In this document: piece after piece, positions 10,576 through 21,388 of the stretch
How positions within the stretch are numbered: the first letter of the stretch is position 1
Layout: the number at the start of each line of letters is the position of its first letter
From: Xenorhabdus anantnagensis
GTDB lineage: Bacteria; Pseudomonadota; Gammaproteobacteria; Enterobacterales; Enterobacteriaceae
Length of the DNA: 64,000 nucleotides
Direction: 5' to 3'
Assembly: GCF_028598555.1 (NCBI RefSeq)
Contig: NZ_JAQRFN010000008.1
Location: forward strand, 62,001-126,000
Notes under the pieces: generated by a model
Database searches by the model: none
Seen by the model: only the letters and a program-made list of their open reading frames with translations
What the model was told of the DNA's origin: nothing
Made by a program: the position numbers and the translations under genes

Positions 10576-11754
10576 TCACTGTGACAACTTTTCCGATATC
10601 ACTGTCATAATTAACTTCGCACGCTGATCCCAGTTAAAACGTTCCGTTACCAGTCGTTGCGAATGGTCAACTTTCGCCATCATTTCATCGGGATGATTAA
10701 TCAGCCATTGTATCTGTTCAGCAAAACTCTCGGCGTTTTCACTATCAGCAAAATTTACCGCATTTTCATCAACAGCATCGCGAATAGAAGGGAAATCAGA
10801 AATAACCACAGGCTTGCCCATGGCCATATATTCAAACAGTTTAAGAGGAGAAGTATAACGACTGCCTATGCTAGTTTTCGTCAGCGGCAGAACACAGATA
10901 TCGCTATCAGCAATAACCTGAAAGCGTTTTCTGGGTTGAATAAAACCAAGGAAATTGACTTTGTCACTCACACCAATTTGTTCAGCTATTTGCTGCAATC
11001 GTTCAATTTGCTCAGTTGTACCACCCGCAATATTCAACTCAATGTTATCCAGGTAAGACATGGCTTTCATTACCGTTGGTACGCCTTTCCAACGATGCAA
11101 GCTCCCCAAATAAAGCACTTTTTTAGGAGGAATACTTTTGAGATCACGATTGGAAAGAGTTTGCTTAGCTAGTTCAACCGCCAGAATATCAACGCCATCG
11201 GATGCCACAACAATTGGTGTTGTAACACTATATTGCTTATAAATATCTTCTCGTAATAACGAAGTCAGGGCAAAGATAGCCTTAGAACTATCATAAACCT
11301 GCTGTTCCATTTCTCTTAACTTATGATATTTACGTTGGTTTTTACGGTTGAGTAAATCATGGGATTCTTTAAATGACTGAGAAAATACTTCGTGGCTTTC
11401 AAAGAAATGAGGAATATCTGGATGATTGCGCAACAGGTAATTAGCCATTTTGAGATTACGGGTAAAAAGAGCATCAACCTGATACTCTTTAAGCCATCGA
11501 GAAACCTGCAAATCAAACAGTTTCTGAGTATTTAATGGGAAATACCATTTTCTACGTATATTGTGCAGAGCAATTAATTCTACAGAAGGCGGCAACGACC
11601 TACCAAGAATATCTTCAACTTGGCTTTGGCCTTTTGGGGTAATCAGATAGACACGATATCCCTGTCGGGCAAAAGCATCTACATTCTGCAAAATTTGTAA
11701 GGACGCAACCCGATAATCAGGCACAGGGTAAGGATCAATATACGCAATTTTCAT
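10576..11754 (-). CDS. glycosyltransferase family 4
   Basis: This 392-residue GT-B protein has an N-terminal acceptor domain (MKIAYIDPYPVPDYRVASLQ) and a GT4 donor domain with YLGSLHRWKGVPTVMKAM and SRYTSPLKLFEYMAMGKPVVISD, which contains the E-x7-E type signature. Its 5' end overlaps the upstream GT4 gene by 20 bp, so it is the last gene of a three-gene minus-strand operon with the genes at 11735 and 12873. The sugar specificity is unknown; the context implies LPS outer core or another surface glycan. Confidence 0.82.
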   Translation of the reverse strand: MKIAYIDPYPVPDYRVASLQILQNVDAFARQGYRVYLITPKGQSQVEDILGRSLPPSVELIALHNIRRKWYFPLNTQKLFDLQVSRWLKEYQVDALFTRNLKMANYLLRNHPDIPHFFESHEVFSQSFKESHDLLNRKNQRKYHKLREMEQQVYDSSKAIFALTSLLREDIYKQYSVTTPIVVASDGVDILAVELAKQTLSNRDLKSIPPKKVLYLGSLHRWKGVPTVMKAMSYLDNIELNIAGGTTEQIERLQQIAEQIGVSDKVNFLGFIQPRKRFQVIADSDICVLPLTKTSIGSRYTSPLKLFEYMAMGKPVVISDFPSIRDAVDENAVNFADSENAESFAEQIQWLINHPDEMMAKVDHSQRLVTERFNWDQRAKLIMTVISEKLSQ

Positions 11755-12856
11755 TATTTTTTGTCGCGTTCAATAAACGGCTAGCAGAATGTTCCCAAGT
11801 GTACATTGATTCAATCCTCTGACGCGCAGATTTACCCATACCTTCTCCTCTATCCGGCAAAGACAAAAGATGATTTACCGCATCAGCAATAGCCACAGCA
11901 TCTCCCGGAGTGACCAAAATACCAGCACTCCCTTCGTTGCCAACCACCTCCGGTATTCCACCAATATAACTGGCAATTACAGGCCGCCCACATGCCATTG
12001 ATTCTGCAATAGTAATACCAAACGCTTCATCACCAATACTAGGAAAAATACCAGCATCTCCCGCTGCATAAAATTCAGGTAATTGATCATGACCAACTGA
12101 AGAATGAAAAATGACAGATCTTTGCAACTGTAAAGCAGAGACTCGCTTTTCAAGCGATTTCAACTCTTCACCTTCACCAATAATCAATAATTTTACATCT
12201 TTGTCCCGCAGCAAAGCCATTGCGTCAATAGCCACTTTCATGCCTTTCCAGCCAACCAGTCTACCCGCGAACGTTAACAAGAACGTTTTTTCATCGATAC
12301 CTAATCGAGTTCGGACATCAGAATCAGCAGGCTTAAATTTATCGATATCCACTCCATTATAAATAACGCTCGGAAATTGCTTGAAGTGGTGATGAATCTG
12401 CCAGGCATTGAAATGGCTGCACGCAACCCATGCAGATATTTTCTTACCTAATAACCGATCCCCTTTAAAAAAACTGGTTCCACCACTCATATAGCAAAAC
12501 CGGGTATGGGATATTTTAGGCATCATTCTGGGCCAGAAAAAATCAAAAGGTTTCGTCAAAATCACCCAATCAAAATTTTCAGCAATAACGATTTCACGGG
12601 CATGACGAGCGAAAGAGTAACGTTCAACAATGCGTTGAAAACGACGCCCGATGTTAAGCACGCGCGCTCTAGGAATAAAAGGGAAGGTATGAATATGGAT
12701 ATTTCTTCCACCCAATGCAGGCCGAACATCACCACTACCACCGAAAATATGGACCTCATGCCCCGCATCTGTCAACGCCTTGGCTAACTCCCAAACTGCG
12801 GTTTGAATACCACCGTAGGACATGGTAACGGTAACATCGATAAATCCTATCTTCAT
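11735..12856 (-). CDS. glycosyltransferase family 4
   Basis: This GT4 enzyme of about 373 residues has an N-terminal MSYGGIQTAVWELAKAL loop typical of GT-B acceptor domains and the donor motif GDEAFGITIAESMACGRPVIAS with the EX7E glutamates. The start at 12856 (MKIGFIDV) is chosen because the Rossmann strand begins there and AAGGA lies about 11 bases upstream; Met codons at 12865 and 12880 are alternatives, the last overlapping the preceding GT9 gene. It is the middle gene of the operon. The product's sugar cannot be read. Confidence 0.8.
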   Translation of the reverse strand: MKIGFIDVTVTMSYGGIQTAVWELAKALTDAGHEVHIFGGSGDVRPALGGRNIHIHTFPFIPRARVLNIGRRFQRIVERYSFARHAREIVIAENFDWVILTKPFDFFWPRMMPKISHTRFCYMSGGTSFFKGDRLLGKKISAWVACSHFNAWQIHHHFKQFPSVIYNGVDIDKFKPADSDVRTRLGIDEKTFLLTFAGRLVGWKGMKVAIDAMALLRDKDVKLLIIGEGEELKSLEKRVSALQLQRSVIFHSSVGHDQLPEFYAAGDAGIFPSIGDEAFGITIAESMACGRPVIASYIGGIPEVVGNEGSAGILVTPGDAVAIADAVNHLLSLPDRGEGMGKSARQRIESMYTWEHSASRLLNATKNNENCVY

Positions 12857-12872
12857 TTTGTTCATTATCCTT

Positions 12873-13862
12873 TCATTCATTTTCCAGCAAATTTTGAACA
12901 GAATGCCAGACTTGATCTATGGATATCGCTGACATTGTATCTTGACGAGAGGCCTGTCTATAATCTATAGGATGTTCAATTACGACTAATTTCGGATGTT
13001 GTTGAGGTGCAAGAAAACGTCCAGGATGAAAACTGTGATATAAAGCAACCATTGGTATTCCCAATGCTCCAGCCAAATGGGTCGTTCCTGTATCAACACC
13101 CACATACAGATTAAGTTGACTCATAATTGCCGCGTTCTGCCGCATCGTAGTCTTACCAGCCAACGATGAACATCTGTTTGTACCCAATTTTTCAACCAGC
13201 ATCCGTGCACTGTTTTCACCATCTTTACTGCCTAGCAGCAAAATATGCGCATGCGGATAATCACGATAAATACGTTGAGCTAATTCGTAAAAGTGTTCTA
13301 CAGGCCAATCACGATAGGCTTTTGCTGGAAAACTCTGTAACTGAAAACCAATTCTTAATTGCTGTTCAATCCCTTGCTGATGAAGAAAATTTCTGGCGTA
13401 TGCCTCTTCACATGGGCTTACACAATATTGCAAACGCCAGTCACTGACTTCAACCCCGAGTGGATTAATTAACAATGCTCTTTCCTGTTGTGCAGGCATC
13501 AGTTCGTCAGGCCTTGCAACAACATACTCATTTGGTTTTGCATCAGAAACATCCGCAAAATAAACGGTTAAATTTGCTATGCGTTTGGCGTATTGCAATA
13601 AGGATTTATCGTGACCATATACCAATGCCAAATCATACTGCTGACGAGAAAGCCAGCCACACCATCTGGCTTTACCTTTTGAGAAATTTTTCAACTCATT
13701 AATTGAATCAATGTTTTCAAGGATTTCTTTTGTTTTTTTATGCACAAATATATCAATATTTGATTCCGGCCACTTTTCTTTCAAAGCACGGATGACCGGA
13801 GTTACCAGCAGTGTATCGCCAAAACGGGCAATATTGATGATTAAAATCTTTTGGGGTTGCAT
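12873..13862 (-). CDS. GT9 family glycosyltransferase (heptosyltransferase-like)
   Basis: This 329-residue protein has the GT9 N-terminal motif ILIINIARFGDTLLVTPVIRAL and the C-terminal LYVGVDTGTTHLAGALGIPMVALYHS. It is clearly in the heptosyltransferase superfamily but lacks the start signatures of WaaC or WaaF. It is the first gene of the minus-strand operon that continues with two GT4 genes, a set that could build an outer-core branch. The heptose donor is inferred from the family only. Confidence 0.82.
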   Translation of the reverse strand: MQPQKILIINIARFGDTLLVTPVIRALKEKWPESNIDIFVHKKTKEILENIDSINELKNFSKGKARWCGWLSRQQYDLALVYGHDKSLLQYAKRIANLTVYFADVSDAKPNEYVVARPDELMPAQQERALLINPLGVEVSDWRLQYCVSPCEEAYARNFLHQQGIEQQLRIGFQLQSFPAKAYRDWPVEHFYELAQRIYRDYPHAHILLLGSKDGENSARMLVEKLGTNRCSSLAGKTTMRQNAAIMSQLNLYVGVDTGTTHLAGALGIPMVALYHSFHPGRFLAPQQHPKLVVIEHPIDYRQASRQDTMSAISIDQVWHSVQNLLENE

Positions 13863-14068
13863 AATAATGAATATTAATTTATCAATCCAAGGATTGGTTC
13901 TTTAGGCACTATACAGCAAAGTTATTCAATGTTCTATTTGCTGTTAAAAAACACTATAGGCACAAAAAATAAAATGAAATAAATTTCATTTCAAATGGTT
14001 AAACAAAAAAATAGCGATTATTTCATCAATATGGATAAAAACAATATAAACAAAAAATAAACAAAATA

Positions 14069-15187
14069 TCATCGCTTGCTTTCTATACTGCGATAAAAAA
14101 TAGACTCCATTTTGTCTAACATATTAGACATACTAAATAAGTGAATCGCCCGTTTCAGGGAAGCTTCTCCCATTTGTAAACGCAGCCCTGCATCATGCAT
14201 TAATAAATCTAATTTTTCTGTTAATTGTTCGACATTTTTAGGTTCGATAATATACCCTGTATCTCCATCAATCACAGCTTCTGTAATTGCTCCCACTGAT
14301 GTAGATACAACAGGCAATCCACACGCCATTGCCTGCATGATGCCTTGAGGTACACCTTCATTACCAAACGAGGGTAGAGCAAAGATATCCATTGCGTTTA
14401 AGCAATCAGGGACATCCTGACGATTGCCAAGAAAAATGACACTTTCTGTCAACCCTTCCCGCTGAACCTGTGGTTCTAAATTCTTTCTCTGGGGGCCATC
14501 CCCTACAAACAGCAATTGCCAATCAGGGTAACGTTGATGAAGAATCTTCCAGCTATCAAGCAGATAACGATGTCCTTTCCACGTTCTCATTGTGGCAACA
14601 ATACCCAGGGTTGGCTTGTCTTTAATGCCAATACGCTGACGATTCAACGATTTGTTTTCAGGATGAAAACGTAACAAGTCGATCCCTGTCGGTACAGAAG
14701 TCATGTGAGAAAGTGGGTAATCATTATGTACATGCAGATACTGACGCAGTTTTTCCCCTGTTGTCACAATATGCTGTCCAGCATGCAAATACAGCCAACG
14801 AGTTGCAATGGATTTTGAAACATGAGTCGAGACATGACGGGTGCGGACTATCGGCGGCATATCTTTTAAAGTAGTGCATGCCGCAGCCACTAGCCAAGAA
14901 TCAGTAGAACTGTGGGTATTGATCACATCAAATTGACGGCCTTCTGTCTCTAGCCAACGGCGCATTACCCGAAAACAGGAAAGACGTTTTTTTTCAATTG
15001 GGAGGGCAACAACAGGCACACCATAATGATGGGCTTCACGGTACAAAGTTGAAGTTGGACAACATACGATAACCACATGGTGTCCACGTTGTATCATGCC
15101 CTGAGATTCCGTCAGGATACGAATCTCCTGCCCTCCCCAGCCACACGATGATTCTGTATGTAAGATATTCAAGGTCTTTCTAGCCAT
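14069..15187 (-). CDS. glycosyltransferase family 4
   Basis: This 372-residue GT4 protein has an N-terminal TESSCGWGGQEIRILTE loop, central GIVATMRTWKGHRYLLDSW and the donor motif SFGNEGVPQGIMQAMACGLPVVST with EX7-type residues. The ATG at 15187 is preferred over an in-frame GTG at 15196. It is separated by 206 bp of AT-rich sequence from the downstream GT9 operon and by the rpmG terminator from the ribosomal genes, so it is probably its own unit. Involvement in LPS core or O-unit assembly is an inference from the neighbours. Confidence 0.8.
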   Translation of the reverse strand: MARKTLNILHTESSCGWGGQEIRILTESQGMIQRGHHVVIVCCPTSTLYREAHHYGVPVVALPIEKKRLSCFRVMRRWLETEGRQFDVINTHSSTDSWLVAAACTTLKDMPPIVRTRHVSTHVSKSIATRWLYLHAGQHIVTTGEKLRQYLHVHNDYPLSHMTSVPTGIDLLRFHPENKSLNRQRIGIKDKPTLGIVATMRTWKGHRYLLDSWKILHQRYPDWQLLFVGDGPQRKNLEPQVQREGLTESVIFLGNRQDVPDCLNAMDIFALPSFGNEGVPQGIMQAMACGLPVVSTSVGAITEAVIDGDTGYIIEPKNVEQLTEKLDLLMHDAGLRLQMGEASLKRAIHLFSMSNMLDKMESIFYRSIESKR

Positions 15188-15296
15188 TAAAGCCACGCCT
15201 GACGGTTTATATTAAAAAAGCGCTAGTATAGCTGAACAGTGTATGACGTCCACACATAACCCGATTTGAACTATCGTGATGCGATCTACAGACATA

Positions 15297-15327
15297 AAAA
15301 AACCCAGCATAATGCTGGGTTTTTTTA
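15297..15327. terminator. bidirectional rho-independent terminator after rpmG
   Basis: AACCCAGCATAATGCTGGGTT is a perfect palindrome (15301-15321) flanked by an A-run on the left and a T-run on the right. It can therefore terminate rpmBG transcription on the minus strand and also act on the plus strand. It separates the ribosomal protein operon from the glycosyltransferase genes. Confidence 0.9.
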
Positions 15328-15340
15328 TAATCCGCTAAAA

Positions 15341-15511
<171 letters not shown>

Positions 15512-15519
15512 TCAGCTCC

Positions 15520-15777
<258 letters not shown>

Positions 15778-15846
15778 TCAGCTCGAGCTTTGTATTGGGT
15801 GTGACCGCCTCGTCAGGCTTAGGAGCCCATCTCAGCAAACTTTCTT

Positions 15847-15895
15847 TACTGAAAAGAACGTTACCGAAAAGAACGTCACTGAAAAGACACACATT
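15847..15895. repeat. short tandem repeats upstream of rpmB
   Basis: Three adjacent imperfect copies of a unit close to ACYGAAAAGAACGTY occur between rpmB and radC. They lie in the rpmB 5' region, so they may affect the promoter or may be neutral slippage products. No protein is encoded. Confidence 0.6.
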
Positions 15896-16032
15896 TTCTC
15901 AGCAAAAAATATACTGAGATAGGCTCTTCTCGCCAAACCCAAGATCCTCAAAGGTGGCGTAGTATACGCCCTCATTCGCTGATGCTCAAGTCCCGAACAA
16001 CTAAGATCTGATCGTATAGCGAAAAAACCGTA

Positions 16033-16725
16033 CTAAATCCAACCTCTTTCCATAAATGAGACGCAATATTGCTTGCCAATAACGATATGATCCAAAACCT
16101 TAACCCCCACCAAGTCACAAGCTTCAATAATTTTTTCTGTCACCAACTTATCAGCCAGACTAGGCTCTGGATTACCTGAAGGATGATTATGAGCAAGAAT
16201 AATTGATGCAGCATTCACTTTAACCGCCTGTTTCACAATTTCACGCGGATGAACTTCAACCTTGTTTATCGTTCCTTTAAACATTTCATCATGGCAGATG
16301 ACTTTATTCTGGTTTGTCAAAAACAGCACTACAAATACTTCCCGATCTTGCCAAGACAATAAATCCTGCAAGTAATTCTGGGTCATCGTGGGACTGCTCA
16401 TGATATCTTCGTGGATAAACTGACTGGAGAAAAATCGTTTTGCCAACTCAGATACCGCCTGCAATTGCACGTACTTGCATTGCCCCATACCCTTATGTGC
16501 ACAAAAATCAGCGTAATCAGCGGATAAGAGATGATAAAGCGAGCCAAATGATTTCAGCAAATACTCTGCCATTTGCACGACAGGAATGCCTCTGGTTCCC
16601 GTGCGCAAAAAGATAGCCAATAACTCTGCATCGGTTAGGGAAACAGCCCCATAAGCCAGTAATTTCTCCCGGGGAGGAAGATTTAAATGCAATTCATCAC
16701 TTCTTTCTATTACCGTGAAATCCAT
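16033..16725 (-). CDS. radC: RadC/JAMM-domain protein (YicR)
   Basis: The product is 230 residues when started at the ATG at 16725, which has a G-rich Shine-Dalgarno (AAGGGGGGG) a few bases upstream; a longer frame from 16776 has no such site. An N-terminal helix-hairpin-helix-like part ([24 protein letters not shown]) precedes the C-terminal JAMM metalloprotease-like motif with [16 protein letters not shown]. The biochemical role of RadC remains unclear despite the name. It diverges from coaBC. Confidence 0.93.
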   Translation of the reverse strand: MDFTVIERSDELHLNLPPREKLLAYGAVSLTDAELLAIFLRTGTRGIPVVQMAEYLLKSFGSLYHLLSADYADFCAHKGMGQCKYVQLQAVSELAKRFFSSQFIHEDIMSSPTMTQNYLQDLLSWQDREVFVVLFLTNQNKVICHDEMFKGTINKVEVHPREIVKQAVKVNAASIILAHNHPSGNPEPSLADKLVTEKIIEACDLVGVKVLDHIVIGKQYCVSFMERGWI

Positions 16726-17032
16726 AACACGCCCCCCCTTCAATGTCCTTTGTTGTCCTATAGTTCCCCATGACAATGGGAGCCATCAATCAATATTTAC
16801 TCGATTTACTCGCCCGCTATCCTTATTCACTCACGCTCCGACTATATTCACACCCCTCATTCACATTTCTACTATCCCATGATGAAAAAATCATCGCCAG
16901 CCCGACTTGCATGGCTTGCGCAGCGCTTCGCAAACTTGTCATTTTTGACTGTCTAAATAGGGACGATTCTCAACTCAATATTTTCTTATGGTAGAATCTT
17001 AAGGAATTGAAACTTACATCTGGACAATCAAA
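16726..17032. other. radC/coaBC divergent intergenic region
   Basis: This 307-bp AT-rich gap should hold the promoters of radC and coaBC. A TAGAAT hexamer just upstream of coaBC could be a -10 element. No convincing RNA gene or hairpin was seen, and an open frame at 16770-16994 has no family resemblance. Confidence 0.4.
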
Positions 17033-18277
17033 ATGACAGGATTTTCCGGCACACAACTTTCTGATAATCAGCTTTCTGGCAAGCGTATCGTCCTTGGAAT
17101 CAGCGGAGGGATCGCCGCTTATAAAACGGCCGAACTCGTGCGCCGTTTGCGTGAACGTGGTGCTCAGATACGCGTCGTCATGACCTCAGCAGCACAAGCT
17201 TTCATCACCCCACTGACCTTACAAGCGGTATCTGGTCATCCCGTCTCTGATGATCTTCTAGATCCTGCGGCAGAAGCAGCCATGGGACATATCGAGCTGG
17301 CAAAGTGGGCTGATTTAATCATTCTCGCGCCCGCCACTGCTGACCTGCTGGCTCGCTTAACCGCAGGCATGGCGAATGATTTAGTCACCACAATCTGTCT
17401 GGCTTCCGCTGCACCTATTGCGGTTGCACCTGCAATGAACCAACAAATGTATCGTGCACAAGCAACCCAACATAACCTGAAGGTACTTAAAGAGCGCAAT
17501 GTATTGATTTGGGGCCCAGATGAAGGCAGTCAAGCATGCGGTGATGTTGGACCCGGAAGAATGTTGGAACCCATGGCGATTGTCGAACGGGCAACGCAAC
17601 ATTTCAGCACCGAGCCAGATTTTTCTGGTCTACGTATCACAATTACCGCAGGACCAACCCGTGAGGCCTTGGATCCCGTCCGTTTCATCAGCAATCACAG
17701 CTCCGGAAAAATGGGATTTTCCATTGCACAGGCAGCAGCAGAACGTGGCGCAAAGGTGACATTAATCGCCGGTCCCGTTAATTTACCGACACCACAAGGT
17801 GTTAAACGCATTGATGTCAGTAGTGCGTTGGAAATGCATGAACAAGTTCAAGCTACAGCGGCCTCACAGAATATCTTCATTGGTTGTGCTGCCGTGTCTG
17901 ACTATCGTTTCAAGCAAATTTCGACAGAGAAAATCAAAAAACAGGGTGATGAAATCACATTTACACTCGTGAAAAATCCTGACATTGTAGCGAGCGTTGC
18001 CGCAATGGAAAAAGCTCGTCCATTTGTCGTTGGATTTGCAGCCGAAACCCAGAATGTGGAAGAATACGCCCGCGGAAAACTCAAGCAGAAGAATCTGGAC
18101 TTGATTTGCGCGAATGATGTATCCCTGGCCGGACACGGTTTCAACAGCGATACTAATGCATTACATCTATTCTGGCATGATGGCAGTATCCATTTACCTC
18201 ACAGTGGTAAATTACAACTTAGCCACCGCTTATTAGACGAGATACTCAAACGCTATGATGAAAAAAATCGACGTTAA
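17033..18277 (+). CDS. coaBC: bifunctional phosphopantothenoylcysteine decarboxylase/synthetase
   Basis: This 414-residue protein joins the flavin-dependent CoaC decarboxylase domain (residues ~15-195; [45 protein letters not shown]) to the CoaB synthetase domain ([33 protein letters not shown]). It makes 4'-phosphopantetheine from phosphopantothenate and Cys, the substrate of CoaD encoded upstream. Its 3' end overlaps dut by 23 bp, the normal coaBC-dut coupling. Confidence 0.97.
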   Translation: MTGFSGTQLSDNQLSGKRIVLGISGGIAAYKTAELVRRLRERGAQIRVVMTSAAQAFITPLTLQAVSGHPVSDDLLDPAAEAAMGHIELAKWADLIILAPATADLLARLTAGMANDLVTTICLASAAPIAVAPAMNQQMYRAQATQHNLKVLKERNVLIWGPDEGSQACGDVGPGRMLEPMAIVERATQHFSTEPDFSGLRITITAGPTREALDPVRFISNHSSGKMGFSIAQAAAERGAKVTLIAGPVNLPTPQGVKRIDVSSALEMHEQVQATAASQNIFIGCAAVSDYRFKQISTEKIKKQGDEITFTLVKNPDIVASVAAMEKARPFVVGFAAETQNVEEYARGKLKQKNLDLICANDVSLAGHGFNSDTNALHLFWHDGSIHLPHSGKLQLSHRLLDEILKRYDEKNRR

Positions 18278-18713
18278 AATCCTTGATCCCCGCATCGGGC
18301 AAGAATTTCCCTTACCGACTTATGCAACACCCGGCTCTGCGGGTTTAGATTTACGCGCTTGTCTGGATAATGCAGTGGAATTGGCTCCTGGCCAAACTGA
18401 ACTTCTGCCAACCGGGATTGCTATCCATATTGCCGATGAACAATTGGCTGCCGTCATTCTGCCTCGTTCTGGCCTGGGCCACAAACATGGCGTTGTTTTG
18501 GGTAATTTGGTGGGGCTTATCGACTCAGATTATCAGGGACAATTAATGGTTTCTGTTTGGAACCGTGGTAATAAAACTTTCCTCATCGAACCTGGTGAGC
18601 GCATCGCCCAAATGGTTTTTGTGCCCGTAGTACAGGCTGAATTTAATTTGGTTGAAGATTTTTCGACGAGCCAGCGCGGCAGTGGTGGTTTCGGTCATTC
18701 CGGTCGTCAATAA
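18255..18713 (+). CDS. dut: dUTP diphosphatase
   Basis: This 152-residue trimeric dUTPase has all five motifs in order: [44 protein letters not shown] and the C-terminal [11 protein letters not shown] arm. It hydrolyses dUTP to dUMP, keeping uracil out of DNA and feeding dTMP synthesis. It is translationally coupled to coaBC and precedes slmA, as in E. coli. Confidence 0.98.
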   Translation: MMKKIDVKILDPRIGQEFPLPTYATPGSAGLDLRACLDNAVELAPGQTELLPTGIAIHIADEQLAAVILPRSGLGHKHGVVLGNLVGLIDSDYQGQLMVSVWNRGNKTFLIEPGERIAQMVFVPVVQAEFNLVEDFSTSQRGSGGFGHSGRQ

Positions 18714-18903
18714 TTTTTCATAAGGCCTGATACCGTCAACCGATTTTCATATTTTTTGTCCACAATGTTTTTGACTGCAATGTTTTTGCCTAACATGTTC
18801 TCGCCTAACATAGTGACTGACAAAAGCATTGTTTGTCAGCAATAACGTTGTGGCAAAAAGTAGCTCGATTTGTTTTGCTGTTTTAGCAGGGGTCTTATCA
18901 GAC

Positions 18904-19503
18904 ATGGCAGAAAAAGAACGTACAAAAAAGAAAAATAGACGCGAAGAAATCTTGCAGGCTCTGGCACATATGCTGGAATCCAGTGATGGCAGTCAGCGCA
19001 TTACTACTGCAAAACTCGCCGCAAACGTTGGCGTTTCTGAAGCAGCTCTTTACCGTCATTTTCCGAGCAAAACCCGGATGTTTGACAGCTTGATTGAGTT
19101 TATTGAAGATTCCTTAATTTCACGTATCAATCTGATCCTGCAAGATGAAAAGGACACTATCACGCGCATTCGGTTAATCCTCGCCCTTCTTTTAGGTTTT
19201 GCGGAAAAAAATCCGGGACTAACCCGCATCATGACCGGCCATGCTCTCATGTTCGAGCAAGACAGATTACAAAATCGCATCAACCAGCTATTTGAGCGAA
19301 TTGAAATGCAACTTCGTCAAATTTTAAAAGAGAAAAAAATCCGTGATGGACAGGGATTCAATTATGACGAGACCGTGTTGGCATCACAGTTACTGGCGTT
19401 TTGTGAAGGGATGCTCTCCCGTTTTGTTCGCTCTGAATTTCGCTATCGCCCGACAACTGAATTTGAAGTACGCTGGCCATTGATATTGACCCAGCTGCAA
19501 TAA
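18904..19503 (+). CDS. slmA: nucleoid occlusion factor SlmA
   Basis: The product is 199 residues from the ATG at 18904 ([20 protein letters not shown]); the frame extends 25 codons upstream but the conserved SlmA N-terminus begins here. It is a TetR-fold DNA-binding protein with the recognition helix in [20 protein letters not shown]. SlmA binds chromosomal SBS sites and blocks FtsZ assembly over the nucleoid. Position between dut and pyrE matches E. coli. Confidence 0.96.
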   Translation: MAEKERTKKKNRREEILQALAHMLESSDGSQRITTAKLAANVGVSEAALYRHFPSKTRMFDSLIEFIEDSLISRINLILQDEKDTITRIRLILALLLGFAEKNPGLTRIMTGHALMFEQDRLQNRINQLFERIEMQLRQILKEKKIRDGQGFNYDETVLASQLLAFCEGMLSRFVRSEFRYRPTTEFEVRWPLILTQLQ

Positions 19504-19705
19504 ACTACCACGGCAATAGCTTATCGCGGCATCATAAATTCGCGCCTTGTATATAGAATGATAACGTGCGGTTTTTTATTAAATTATTTTCTATCAAATT
19601 GTGTTAGCATGTTCCAACTCATTGAGTTCACGATTAAGTGGCTCAATAATGGCACCCTTATCGTAATCCCTACCAATATGCGGATGCCATTTCTACTACT
19701 CACCC

Positions 19706-19733
19706 CGCCCACTTTTGGGCGAGGGATTTTTTT
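19706..19733 (+). terminator. rho-independent terminator after slmA
   Basis: CGCCCA (19706-19711) and TGGGCG (19716-19721) form a GC-rich stem around a 4-nt loop, followed by AGGGA and a run of seven T. It lies in the 273-bp gap between convergent slmA and pyrE. Confidence 0.8.
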
Positions 19734-19776
19734 ATCAGTCTATCGTTCGTTACCAACTAGCAACGTTTACTCACCA

Positions 19777-20418
19777 TCAAATACCATATTCTTTGCGATA
19801 AGCTTCCACAGCTTCCAGATGGGATTGCATCTCTGGATTTTCACGCAAATAGCTCACCAAATCATTCAAAGTAATAATGGAGAAAACTTGGCAATCGTAG
19901 TCACGTTCAACTTCTTGAATGGCAGAAAGTGTTTCACGTCCACGTTCCTGACGATCCAGACACAAAATCACCCCAGATAGAGTTGCCCCGTGCTGCTTAA
20001 TGATTTCCATCGATTCACGAATCGCCGTACCTGCTGTAATAACATCATCCACGACCACGACATTACCTTGCAGAGGGCTACCAACCAGTGATCCACCTTC
20101 GCCATGATTTTTGGCTTCCTTGCGATTAAAGCAATAAGGCATATCAATATCATGATGGTCAGCCAATGCCACTGCGGTAGTCGTCGCAATCGGAATTCCC
20201 TTATAAGCCGGCCCAAACAGCAAATCACACTTAATTCCGCTATCCAACAATGCTGCCGCATAGAAACGACCAATTAATGCCAAGTCACGCCCGGTATTAA
20301 ACAGACCCGCATTGAAAAAATACGGGCTTTTACGACCAGATTTCAGCGTAAACTCGCCAAATTTCAGCACCTGTTTTTTCAATGCCAGCTCAATAAATTC
20401 GCGCTGATAGGCTTTCAT
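19777..20418 (-). CDS. pyrE: orotate phosphoribosyltransferase
   Basis: This protein has 213 residues when begun at ATG 20418 ([21 protein letters not shown]), which has a GAGGAGA ribosome binding site; the 27 further upstream codons are the leader. The PRPP-binding loop [12 protein letters not shown] is present. It converts orotate and PRPP to OMP in pyrimidine synthesis. It lies downstream of rph with an attenuator between them, so expression should respond to UTP. Confidence 0.97.
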   Translation of the reverse strand: MKAYQREFIELALKKQVLKFGEFTLKSGRKSPYFFNAGLFNTGRDLALIGRFYAAALLDSGIKCDLLFGPAYKGIPIATTTAVALADHHDIDMPYCFNRKEAKNHGEGGSLVGSPLQGNVVVVDDVITAGTAIRESMEIIKQHGATLSGVILCLDRQERGRETLSAIQEVERDYDCQVFSIITLNDLVSYLRENPEMQSHLEAVEAYRKEYGI

Positions 20419-20483
20419 TGGAATTTCTCCTCTTTGATTCTTGTCATTCATTACGATATTGCAGGTATATTGATTGCAGACAT

Positions 20484-20508
20484 AAAAAAGGCGACTCATT
20501 AAGTCGCC
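20484..20508 (-). terminator. pyrE attenuator
   Basis: On the minus strand GGCGACT (20508-20502) pairs with AGTCGCC (20496-20490) around a five-base loop and is followed by a run of six U. It begins only 12 bases beyond the rph stop codon, so a ribosome ending rph would sterically disrupt the hairpin. This is the arrangement of the E. coli rph-pyrE UTP-sensing attenuator. Confidence 0.9.
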
Positions 20509-20519
20509 TGCTTCATTTA

Positions 20520-21263
20520 TTATTTTAATGGATCTTGTTCTAACGCATCTCGCTGCGCTTCGAAAATAGTTTCCAATCCCTCTTTTGCCAATGAGAGCAG
20601 TGAGAGCAACTCATCATGACTGAAGGGTTCACCTTCTGCCGTGCCCTGCACTTCAATCATTCTGCCGTCATCCATCATGACGATATTCATGTCAGTTTCA
20701 GCCGCAGAGTCTTCAACGTACTCCAGATCGCAACGTCCTTCACCCTCAACGATTCCAACAGACACTGCCGCCACCATCGCTTTCAGTGGGCTTGCTTTCA
20801 GTTTGCCATCTGCAACTAACTTATTCAGAGCATCAACCAATGCCACACAAGCACCAGAAATAGCTGCGGTACGGGTACCACCATCCGCTTGAATCACATC
20901 ACAATCCAGCGTAATGGTAAATTCACCCAGCTTTTTCAAATCGACGGCAGCACGCAATGAACGTGCGATCAGGCGCTGGATTTCCATCGTACGGCCCGTT
21001 TGCTTGCCTCTAGCAGCTTCACGGGCATTACGGCTATTGGTTGCCCGTGGCAACATACCATATTCAGCAGTGATCCAACCCTGCCCCTGACCTTTCAGAA
21101 AACGTGGAATTCCTTCGTCAACGGAGGCATTACATAACACTTTGGTATCCCCAAATTCCACCAAAACAGATCCTTCTGCGTGTTTGGTGTAATGACGGGT
21201 CATTTTAATAGGACGCATCTGCGCCGCTGTTCTTCCTGCTGGACGCTTTCCTACTAAGCTCAT
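20520..21263 (-). CDS. rph: ribonuclease PH
   Basis: This 247-residue phosphorolytic exoribonuclease contains [18 protein letters not shown], the [14 protein letters not shown] phosphate-site region, and [21 protein letters not shown]. It trims tRNA 3' ends. The start at 21263 has GGAGA 8 bases upstream; a Met 15 codons further in would give a shorter form closer to the usual ~238. Translation of this gene also sets pyrE attenuation. Confidence 0.96.
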   Translation of the reverse strand: MSLVGKRPAGRTAAQMRPIKMTRHYTKHAEGSVLVEFGDTKVLCNASVDEGIPRFLKGQGQGWITAEYGMLPRATNSRNAREAARGKQTGRTMEIQRLIARSLRAAVDLKKLGEFTITLDCDVIQADGGTRTAAISGACVALVDALNKLVADGKLKASPLKAMVAAVSVGIVEGEGRCDLEYVEDSAAETDMNIVMMDDGRMIEVQGTAEGEPFSHDELLSLLSLAKEGLETIFEAQRDALEQDPLK

Positions 21264-21388
21264 AATGTGATCTCCGTTGTTAATACATTATTGGGGGCGC
21301 ATTATACGGTCTAAAGTGGCGAATGCCTATCCTGCATCTACACGGGGCGTTATAATCCGTCCATCATTTTGTAAATTGGGAACGAATT